The position numbers and the translations under genes are program-made. The notes beneath the pieces are model-generated. The model saw only the letters and a program-made list of their open reading frames with translations, was not told the DNA's origin and searched no databases. Shown piece after piece: positions 32,331 through 39,083 of a stretch of DNA of 64,000 bases. The DNA comes from Roseivirga sp. E12 (lineage in GTDB: Bacteria; Bacteroidota; Bacteroidia; Cytophagales; Cyclobacteriaceae), in contig NZ_JAGFMD010000001.1 in assembly GCF_017592825.1 (NCBI RefSeq), positions 1 through 64,000 on the forward strand. The letters are read 5' to 3'. Each line of letters starts with the position of its first letter. Positions within the stretch are counted from its first letter, which is position 1.

Positions 32331-32717
32331 TTAGAGATAGGTATACAACAAGCCGAAGAGATTTGCTCCACCTAAGACAAGTTCAAAGGCAATTCCTTGA
32401 TTGATCTGCTTGTTGGGCTTGCCATCCTTAGCGATACTCATAAATCTTCCTATAGCGAAACCGAGAAAAATCAAGGCCCCAATAAGAAATGATGAGAAGG
32501 TCATGCCAGGAAGGAATGTTCCTAAGCCAATGAGTAGACCCGCACATAACATTACAGCACTGACACCCCTCATTTCATTTAAGAGGTCGACATCCTTTGC
32601 AATAGTAATTCCTGAATTCTTGAGATAAGTTTTGATTGGATCGAGTAACCTCATTAATCCAACAAAGACTAACAGTAGAGTTGATAAAGCGAGGATGATG
32701 ATTTTGATAGTTTCCAT
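32331..32717 (-). CDS. DUF4345 family membrane protein
   Basis: A 128-residue membrane protein with four helices: IKIIILALSTLLLVFVGLMRLL, AVMLCAGLLIGLGTFL, FLIGALIFLGFAIGRFMSI and ELVLGGANLFGLLYTYL. EMRGVSAVMLCAGL and GFAIGRFMSIAKDGKP are DUF4345 signatures. Function unknown. It follows the WYL regulator gene by 62 bases on the same strand, a typical regulator-target pair. Confidence 0.85.
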   Translation of the reverse strand: METIKIIILALSTLLLVFVGLMRLLDPIKTYLKNSGITIAKDVDLLNEMRGVSAVMLCAGLLIGLGTFLPGMTFSSFLIGALIFLGFAIGRFMSIAKDGKPNKQINQGIAFELVLGGANLFGLLYTYL

Positions 32718-32779
32718 TTTAAATTCCTTTTGTTATTGATTCTAAAGCAAAGGTAAAATGGGGTAGTGACAGCCCTGTG

Positions 32780-33493
32780 TCAGGGGTACTTCTGATTCTT
32801 TATATATTTTTCAAAATACTCTTGAATGGTCATTTTATGGGGCGTAAAGGTTTCCTCGAGTGTCTCAAGATTGGCAATGTAATCTATCCTAAAGGCTCTG
32901 AATTCATTTCTAAGCCTGCAATAGGCGATGAGTAGAAAATTTCCATGAATGCTATAAATAGCAAAGGGTTCTATTTGCCGAGTGGTCTCTTTCCTTTCAG
33001 AAGATAGATAGTCAATTTTCAAAAGCTGAAATCGAATGATAGCCGATTGTATCTCCATCAAGTTGTCGCTTGTCCTGTCATCTTTATGTTCGGCAAAGTA
33101 GATTCTGTCCGTGAGCAAATCTGTATTTCCCTTTTGAGAATACTTTAAGATGGATTTAATCTTTTCAATGGCACTAGAAACACTTTGTCTCAGGGAAAGG
33201 TCTTTATTCTTGCTTACTAACTGCTCTGCAGTGATTAACGCGTTGGCTTCATCTTCAGTGAATACAACTGGAGGAAGGTGGTAACCTTCCATGATGGAGT
33301 AACCCTTACCTTCTTCGGTTATGATTGGAATTCCTGATTGTTCAAGCGTGCGAATGTCTCTATAAATGGTCCGAATACTTACATTATGACGTTCGGCCAG
33401 ATAACTTGCCGTTACAATCTTCTTAGACTGTAGTTGCGTCATAATGGCGGTAAGTCTCGAGAGTCTTGGCTTTTCTGTCTCTTCCATTATCAA
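32780..33493 (-). CDS. YafY-type transcriptional regulator with WYL domain
   Basis: The 237-residue protein has an N-terminal HTH (about 10-65; LSRLTAIMTQLQSKKIVTASYLAERHNVSIRTIYRDIRTLEQSGIPI) and a C-terminal WYL domain (about 130-235; QIEPFAIYSIHGNFLLIAYCRLRNEFRAFRIDYIANL). WYL domains bind nucleic acids or ligands; the DNA targets are unknown. The start is MIMEETEK; the Met two codons on is an alternative. The DUF4345 gene downstream is the likely target. Confidence 0.9.
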   Translation of the reverse strand: MIMEETEKPRLSRLTAIMTQLQSKKIVTASYLAERHNVSIRTIYRDIRTLEQSGIPIITEEGKGYSIMEGYHLPPVVFTEDEANALITAEQLVSKNKDLSLRQSVSSAIEKIKSILKYSQKGNTDLLTDRIYFAEHKDDRTSDNLMEIQSAIIRFQLLKIDYLSSERKETTRQIEPFAIYSIHGNFLLIAYCRLRNEFRAFRIDYIANLETLEETFTPHKMTIQEYFEKYIKNQKYP

Positions 33494-33596
33494 CCAATTT
33501 AATGATCTGATCGGTTTTCAGAGAAAATATGATGGAAACTTCAGCAAAGGCCTTCTTCAGGTCAAGATGAATCTTGCTGGTTGCCTGCACTGATTA

Positions 33597-34139
33597 TCAT
33601 TGTCTGGTCCAGCGGATCATATGTGGGTAAGGGAGTACCTTGTTTTCAACCAATTCATCGTCATGTGCTGCCATTCCCATCCACTGCAGTAGTGGGAGGC
33701 CTATGTATGTCTTAGCGGTATACTGTTCAAGCAGCCAAGTAGCATCACCTTTATAACTCTCAGGGTGAAATATTTCAGAAAGGGGGATGCCTAAATATAG
33801 CGCTGCTGCTACCGACCAGGCGATCACACCTAGCTCAAAAGTATTTTCTTCTCCTAATGTTTTGCCAATGTCACCATGTGCCTTTCTTCTAAGGTCTGGA
33901 GTGAGACAGGCGAGATGACCAGCCTCATGAAGAATGTCGCCATGGCATAACAGATTGTCAAGATTTATTTTGAGTCTGCCGTGCTCAATTTCTATTCCTA
34001 CCAAGAAGGAGTCAAACGCATCTCCGGTAAAGAAGTATTCTATCCCTATTTCCTCAAGGAAACTTGTTATTGAGTGCAATTGAGAGTCTTGAAGGTTGAA
34101 TTTTTCAGTGCTCTTGGTTGCGGTATTTTGTGCGCTCAT
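33597..34139 (-). CDS. HEAGH-motif zinc-peptidase-like protein
   Basis: A 180-residue cytoplasmic protein. HGDILHEAGHLACLTPDLRRK has the HExxH zinc motif, preceded by KINLDNLLCHGD. A later WSVAAALYLGI and EQYTAKTYIGLPLLQWMGM form helices. The Met at 34139 (MSAQNTATKS) is chosen; the upstream 32 codons resemble a non-coding or weak signal and are not family-like. No substrate is known; the family is not recognised with confidence. It stands alone next to an orphan TrpF-like gene. Confidence 0.7.
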   Translation of the reverse strand: MSAQNTATKSTEKFNLQDSQLHSITSFLEEIGIEYFFTGDAFDSFLVGIEIEHGRLKINLDNLLCHGDILHEAGHLACLTPDLRRKAHGDIGKTLGEENTFELGVIAWSVAAALYLGIPLSEIFHPESYKGDATWLLEQYTAKTYIGLPLLQWMGMAAHDDELVENKVLPYPHMIRWTRQ

Positions 34140-34246
34140 CGGCTTGTTCTTCGTAAATGAGTCGAAATTTTGGGACTCGTTTAAGTCTGAAAGTTGAGTA
34201 AAAAAAATGGCAAAGACTACTAGGGATTGTGTCAAGAAAAGGATGC

Positions 34247-34954
34247 TTATTCTCGATTCGAGCCATATAAGTCCGCATCTGTTTTTCGAACGTTATCGAT
34301 AAAGACCTTGAGTTTATCAGGGTCGAGACGGCCATCTGTACGCACACCTGAGCATAAGTCAACTCCAAAGGGGCGGACTCGTCTAATGGCTTCGATAACA
34401 TTTTCGGGTGTCAATCCTCCAGCAAGAAAGACTGGGCGAGGACTCCTCTTTACAAACTCAGCACTTATCGACCAATCATGGGTTCTGCCTGTGCCGCCAA
34501 ACTCTGGTACTTTGAGATTAGGTCGGCCAGAGTCAAGCTGGAAGAAGTCAACATAGGACGCATATTGATCGATTAAACCTAGTGACGCCTTGGATTCAAT
34601 ATGTATGATCTGCACTCTTTGGATATCAGGTATAAGTTCAGACAGACGTTTTGACTCTGTTGAAGTGATATGAGATAATATCTGCACTCTCGATGTGCCA
34701 GTCAGCCTGACGTTTTCGGCAATGCTTGATGCAGTGAGCTCAGAGGTTAACACGGAAGTCGCTACTTGGGATGGAATGTGGGGAGTTATCTCAGCAACCT
34801 TTTGTTTGTCAATGGTTCGTGAAGAAGTGGGTATAGCACATACAAAACCCAGTGCATCCGCTCCGGCATTTATGGCCATTAGTGCTTCTTCCAAGGAAGC
34901 TATACAACAGATTTTGATTTTGGTTCGTGAAATTGGGTGCAAATCGAAAGACAT
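34247..34954 (-). CDS. Orphan phosphoribosylanthranilate isomerase-like protein (TrpF)
   Basis: A 235-residue TIM barrel with PRAI hallmarks: KIKICCIASLEEALMAINAGADALGF (canonical KICGI changed to KICCI), FQLDSGRPNLKVPEFGGTGRTHDW, FLAGGLTPENVIEAI, and GVDLCSGVRTDGRLD. The catalytic Cys and Asp of PRAI are at expected positions (first Cys in KIC, Asp near VDFFQLDS). The gene is far from any trp operon and follows an unrelated gene, so the true substrate may differ. The start is the Met at 34954 (MSFDLHPISRTK); the longer frame adds non-family residues. Confidence 0.8.
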   Translation of the reverse strand: MSFDLHPISRTKIKICCIASLEEALMAINAGADALGFVCAIPTSSRTIDKQKVAEITPHIPSQVATSVLTSELTASSIAENVRLTGTSRVQILSHITSTESKRLSELIPDIQRVQIIHIESKASLGLIDQYASYVDFFQLDSGRPNLKVPEFGGTGRTHDWSISAEFVKRSPRPVFLAGGLTPENVIEAIRRVRPFGVDLCSGVRTDGRLDPDKLKVFIDNVRKTDADLYGSNRE

Positions 34955-35034
34955 ACTCAGACTTGAAAGTTCTAGAAAAGTTTTGGCATAATCTACCAGC
35001 ATTCACCAAAAATGGTTTGTACAGATTGCCTCGA

Positions 35035-36054
35035 TCAATTGTCTACGATCACATTGTTCAATGCATTTTTAAAATCCTCTGGCTCGTCAATATGAAGAGC
35101 CAACACTTTGAATTGTCTTTTTATACCATAGAGGCTTATAAGTGTCTGCTCATGCTTCAAGTGGAGGATAAGGTTATGGCTTTCCATTTCGCCAAGAGGA
35201 GAGAGTGTTCTGGTCAATGTACCTTCTTCATCCAGAGATCTTCCTGATAGCTCAATGGTCTCTATGTTTTCAAGAGGGATTTCCACCTCGCTTAGGATGC
35301 CATATTTCAGCGTCAAGTAATCTTCGTTAATGCATATAGGTCTTTTGGACAGCGACTTGGCAAAACCAAAGATTTGAATACCTGAGTAAATACTTAGGGC
35401 TGTTAGAACCCAGGCGGCTATTGAACTCCAAGAGATAAGTAAATAGTGAAAAACAACCGTTTCTATGATGATGATAAATATCAATGCGCCTAATAGCGCT
35501 GGGGTTCCACTTTTCTTGTGATAAGAAAACTCATTTTTTGAGAGAGGGATGGTTCTCCAGTGGATAAAGCCATAATAGAATACGGCTACCTCGGTGGCTA
35601 TCGAGAACACTGCTTTCCTTGGGAAAATCTGAGAGCAAGTGTCTTTCAAAGCATGGAAGAAATCCGGTGTTGCGTCTTTCCTGGCTTTGTAGGCCTTAAT
35701 AACTCCACGGACTTTGAACACCACAAATGTCAATACTGAAAGCTCAATGATGGGTAAGGCCCAGGTTTTAAAGAGCATTAGATAAGTCTGGTTCTCCTTG
35801 GGTAGAAAGTAAGTGCCAACTAAGAGCCCAATGACCATTACGGGTACCACGGTTGTTTTAGGGATGTCCGTCTTACGAATCAGTAAGAGGTAGATGAGAG
35901 GAACGGTGAGCAATAAGTCAGCTGTAATGGCTAAGTCTATAGTATTTCCACCTGTGAAGGTGGAAGACTTGATGAAAATGACCAGAATGGCTAGCAGGCT
36001 CAAAGGGATTCCAAAAGTGATCAGGTGTCTGCTGATATGGAATGCTCTATTCAT
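35035..36054 (-). CDS. Membrane protein of unknown function
   Basis: A 339-residue protein with a hydrophobic N-terminal half: HLITFGIPLSLLAILVIFI, TADLLLTVPLIYLLLI, VVPVMVIGLLVGTYFL, TWALPIIELSVLTFVVFKV, and later ALLGALIFIIIIETVVFHYLLI. The C-terminal part (about 240-339) is soluble and PH-domain-like, with YLTLKYGILSEVEIPLENIETIELSG and RQFKVLALHIDEPEDF. No enzyme family is recognised. It starts 4 bases after the stop of the gene at 36059, so the two are almost certainly co-transcribed. Confidence 0.75.
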   Translation of the reverse strand: MNRAFHISRHLITFGIPLSLLAILVIFIKSSTFTGGNTIDLAITADLLLTVPLIYLLLIRKTDIPKTTVVPVMVIGLLVGTYFLPKENQTYLMLFKTWALPIIELSVLTFVVFKVRGVIKAYKARKDATPDFFHALKDTCSQIFPRKAVFSIATEVAVFYYGFIHWRTIPLSKNEFSYHKKSGTPALLGALIFIIIIETVVFHYLLISWSSIAAWVLTALSIYSGIQIFGFAKSLSKRPICINEDYLTLKYGILSEVEIPLENIETIELSGRSLDEEGTLTRTLSPLGEMESHNLILHLKHEQTLISLYGIKRQFKVLALHIDEPEDFKNALNNVIVDN

Positions 36055-36058
36055 GTTT

Positions 36059-36742
36059 TTACTTTTTGATTAGATGGGCCATGCCATTCTCTCTCAATAT
36101 CTTGTCTAGGTACTTGCCTCTGCTGCTAGTTTCACGTTGATAGGGGGCAAAGAGGTTTGATACTTCATTATACTGTTTACTTAGGTCCTCAAGGGTGCTC
36201 TTATCATCTTCGCTTAATTCACACTCAGAATGCTTCTGGTTGAACTCAATCAACTTTTTCACAGCTATTTCCTTTTTGATAATGTCAGAGCCTGTGGCGT
36301 TTAAGGTGCATATGCCGTAAATGCCTTTGCAGTAGTAATCCCACTCAATCTCGAAGGCATTGTCCATTTTAGCTTTGTCAATCTTGCCCGCTTTATCAAT
36401 GATATTGCCATAAGCGTACCTTTTGTCTTCATCGCTCTCGAAGGAGGTTAAGAATTCCTGTTTTATCAGTGCCTTAAAGCTGGTGGGGCTTCCTGTTAAG
36501 CCTTTGTTCTTTTCGATCAGTGCTGGAGTATTCTGGGGGAAGTACTCTTTGGGATCGTTGATCACAATTTTGTCACCCAGTGGGGAACTGATTTCATGCC
36601 TAGAGTCAATGCTATAGGAGGCACTTGGAATCAACTCCATTGTAATCAAGATGTCCAATTCTTCTGAGGATATATTGGTGGCCTCACATAGCGCCTTTTT
36701 CTCAATGTAGTTTTCCTGAATGTATTTGAGGTTGATGTCCAT
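36059..36742 (-). CDS. DUF6058-like protein
   Basis: A 227-residue soluble protein. Its start MDINLKYIQENYIEKKALCE and the mid segment FEIEWDYYCKGIYGICTLNATGSDIIKKE resemble the DUF6058 family, which has been linked by annotation to natural product clusters; this identification is moderate. Three Cys in CKGIYGIC are notable. The end, SRGKYLDKILRENGMAHLIKK, is duplicated as a relic at 26317. It is the first gene of a pair with the membrane protein at 35035. Function unknown. Confidence 0.7.
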   Translation of the reverse strand: MDINLKYIQENYIEKKALCEATNISSEELDILITMELIPSASYSIDSRHEISSPLGDKIVINDPKEYFPQNTPALIEKNKGLTGSPTSFKALIKQEFLTSFESDEDKRYAYGNIIDKAGKIDKAKMDNAFEIEWDYYCKGIYGICTLNATGSDIIKKEIAVKKLIEFNQKHSECELSEDDKSTLEDLSKQYNEVSNLFAPYQRETSSRGKYLDKILRENGMAHLIKK

Positions 36743-36835
36743 AGTTTTTGAAATGACCCTTGCACTTATATACGTGGAAGTTCTTCCAAAAAATTGTGAA
36801 TTGCTAACTCAACTTGATAAGGATTATAAGAGATT

Positions 36836-37996
36836 TTATTTATGCTTGGGCGGAGCCAAATGCATGTAATCACCTTTGATGTTATCGAGTGTTTCTGATA
36901 TAAGCTTGAAGTTATTTTCAGTAGGCGAGAGTTCGATAAACTTGGCTACTACATTACTATGCTTGTAGATAATGAAGGTGTTGCGAGCCGAGGGGTTGAT
37001 TTCGTTTAAGTAGATTTCGGATGCCCGATCTGAATAGGAGGCTACAGTCGTAAGCGACACTTTGCGGAGGCCAAGTGATCTACCTATTTGTACTAGCTTG
37101 GCATTTACTCCTTCTTGTCTCTCGGTAGTACAAGTGAAGAAGACCTTGAGGTATTGTTCTCGCTTAAAACTTTCTCTTTCGAGGAATTGCAGCCAGGCTT
37201 TTACTTCGGCCGAGTCCGTGTTGTCACCAGCGAAGTATAAAACCCCCTGATAGCGGCCATACTTACAGATGGGGCAGGTGGTAGTCCCTTGGTCTGGCCC
37301 CCAAGCATGATAAGGCGTAAAGGAGAAGACATCTTCACCAATCGCTCTGCCTGATTTTATGCTGTCGCTCTTGGTTGTAGGGTAGTTGGGGATATTGAGT
37401 CCAAGGATAAAGTTATGCTCGGCTATTTGGATGTTACCTTTCATTAAAACCCTCAATATGCCACTACCTGCACGGTTGTCCATGGCCTTTCGCTTAGCAG
37501 TGGTCAATAGGATGTCATCATCAAATACTAGGGCATCGGTATAGTATGGTGTGTTAATCTGAGGTTCGAGAATTGTGGGGTGGATATGCGCGGGATCTGA
37601 TCTCTTCGGGTAGGCCGCAGGTCTTACGGTATAAATAGAGTAATTACCATCAGCATCGGATTTTACCCAGCCTCTTAAATGTCCATGCCTTGCGGCACGT
37701 TGGTCCATGTCTGTGCGGCTGCTATAATACCCTTCTGTGTCCGTGTGGTAGTAATACACGATTACATTAGGGGCAGGTGTTCTGCCATCTGCCTTAAGGA
37801 TTTTTCCAGTGATCACTAGCTTTTGACCCTCACCAAACCAGCCAAGTGTAGTGTCGCTTGATGCTATGTTTTCTGGCATGCCGAAATACATGAACTCTGC
37901 ATTTTCGAATGGCCCACCCACTTGTGAGGATTGAAATGCCATGCAACTGAGTGTTGAAAAGAAGACTAGAAATGATAGAATAACTGATTTAACCAT
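36836..37996 (-). CDS. Intradiol dioxygenase-like protein with C-terminal thioredoxin-like region
   Basis: The 386-residue protein has a signal peptide (MVKSVILSFLVFFSTLSCMA), so it is exported. Residues about 55-205 form an intradiol ring-cleavage dioxygenase domain: LVITGKILKADGRTPAPNVIVYYYHTDTEG, RHGHLRGWVKSDADGNYSIYTVRPAAYP, DPAHIHPTI. The HIH and Tyr residues match the Fe(III) ligands of the family. The rest (about 235-380) contains CPICKYGRYQGVLYFAG followed by a Trx-like alpha/beta order. A single polypeptide with both is unusual. Whether catechol is the substrate is uncertain. Confidence 0.7.
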   Translation of the reverse strand: MVKSVILSFLVFFSTLSCMAFQSSQVGGPFENAEFMYFGMPENIASSDTTLGWFGEGQKLVITGKILKADGRTPAPNVIVYYYHTDTEGYYSSRTDMDQRAARHGHLRGWVKSDADGNYSIYTVRPAAYPKRSDPAHIHPTILEPQINTPYYTDALVFDDDILLTTAKRKAMDNRAGSGILRVLMKGNIQIAEHNFILGLNIPNYPTTKSDSIKSGRAIGEDVFSFTPYHAWGPDQGTTTCPICKYGRYQGVLYFAGDNTDSAEVKAWLQFLERESFKREQYLKVFFTCTTERQEGVNAKLVQIGRSLGLRKVSLTTVASYSDRASEIYLNEINPSARNTFIIYKHSNVVAKFIELSPTENNFKLISETLDNIKGDYMHLAPPKHK

Positions 37997-38085
37997 GCTT
38001 TTGCTTTTCTTTTGAAATACGCAAAGCAGATTGACATGGTGCGTCTAAATATGGTGAAGCGAGTAGTTAATAGTTTGAGTCGTGG

Positions 38086-38892
38086 CTAGCTAAATTGGGC
38101 CTTAAATTGAGCGCTGAAGCTTCGGCTCATCCTAACTGTTGATCCATTCTTCAACTCAATATCATAGTCGCCATTTAGCCTGGATGTAAAAGACTGAACC
38201 ATGTCCCCATTGATGATGGTTGATTTGTGTACCCTGATAAATTGATTGCTGTCTAAGCCTGTAAGAATAGATTTAAGCGTTTGTTGTTTTAAGTAGTTGC
38301 CATGTGTCGCGACAAACTTGATATATGGGCTTTCGGCCTGAATGCAATAGATATCTGAGGTAGCCAGTACAATCTTCTCAGTCCCTTTGTTGATCAAGAT
38401 ATTCTGAAGTGAGTTTTTTGTTTGAGCCTGCTGTGGCTTCTTCATATAACTAAGCGTCAGTTGAATCAAGCCATATCCGATCAAGGTGATAAATACATAC
38501 TTAGAGAGAGCATAAGACAGCACCTTTGTGAAGGTGTATGGCTGGTAAAAGAACAGGCTTGAAAGAGTGAAAACCAGTAAAGGGTAGGCGAGTAGGTGGA
38601 GAGCTGATGCGGCAATAGCATCTGTCGCTATCCGATATCTATTCGAATGGCTCTTAAGCCTCTTGCTTAATACAGCGATAGGTATAAATAGCACCCAAAA
38701 GGTGTTGAAGAGTAATGACTCGCTCCAGTAAAAGCTGTAGCCCTGCACATAGGAATGGAGGTAGTCTTGGAAGAGGGCCAAAAATAAGGCAAGGGTAAGA
38801 AGTACCGCCCCAACATGAATAGTATTAACCCTTTGACTTTTTATATATGCCAGAAAACTCACTGGATTTAATAACGGACTTTGCTTTTTCAA
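38086..38892 (-). CDS. Membrane-bound LytTR family regulator
   Basis: The 268-residue protein has four transmembrane helices in the first 160 residues (VNTIHVGAVLLTLALFLALF, SLLFNTFWVLFIPIAVLS, LLAYPLLVFTLSSLFF, YVFITLIGYGLIQLTL) and a C-terminal LytTR DNA-binding domain (about 165-268): QNILINKGTEKIVLATSDIYCIQAESPYIKF, FIRVHKSTIINGDMVQSF and LKNGSTVRMSRSF. The membrane part could sense a lipid or envelope signal. No kinase partner is adjacent. It is followed upstream by two hairpin elements. Confidence 0.9.
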   Translation of the reverse strand: MKKQSPLLNPVSFLAYIKSQRVNTIHVGAVLLTLALFLALFQDYLHSYVQGYSFYWSESLLFNTFWVLFIPIAVLSKRLKSHSNRYRIATDAIAASALHLLAYPLLVFTLSSLFFYQPYTFTKVLSYALSKYVFITLIGYGLIQLTLSYMKKPQQAQTKNSLQNILINKGTEKIVLATSDIYCIQAESPYIKFVATHGNYLKQQTLKSILTGLDSNQFIRVHKSTIINGDMVQSFTSRLNGDYDIELKNGSTVRMSRSFSAQFKAQFS

Positions 38893-38926
38893 GGTTGAAT
38901 CTTTTAGGCTGTTCCAATAAACAACA

Positions 38927-38964
38927 ATCCGACCGATCTGTAAGGAAGCACAGATCGGTCGGAT
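38927..38964. repeat. ATCCGACCGAT-type hairpin repeat, copy C
   Basis: ATCCGACCGATCTG (38927-38940) and CAGATCGGTCGGAT (38951-38964) are perfect 14-bp arms around TAAGGAAGCA. It is the strongest of the three members of the family (others at 29441 and 32207). It lies upstream of the LytTR gene on the minus strand. Confidence 0.9.
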
Positions 38965-39018
38965 CGATGGTTAATGAGAAACCAGAGTTTGAGAGTTAAT
39001 CTTTAACTCAAATATAAA

Positions 39019-39054
39019 CGTCACCCTGCCCCGAAGCTTCGGGGCAGAATGACG
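39019..39054. repeat. Palindromic CGTCA...GCCCCGAAGCTTCGGGGC...TGACG element
   Basis: A 36-base near-perfect palindrome with CTGCCCCGAAG and CTTCGGGGCAG arms and outer CGTCA and TGACG. It is in the gap between the LytTR gene and the permease gene's stop and could serve as a terminator for the permease operon. Confidence 0.8.
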
Positions 39055-39083
39055 GTTTAATATAAGTCATGGTTACCGACTAT

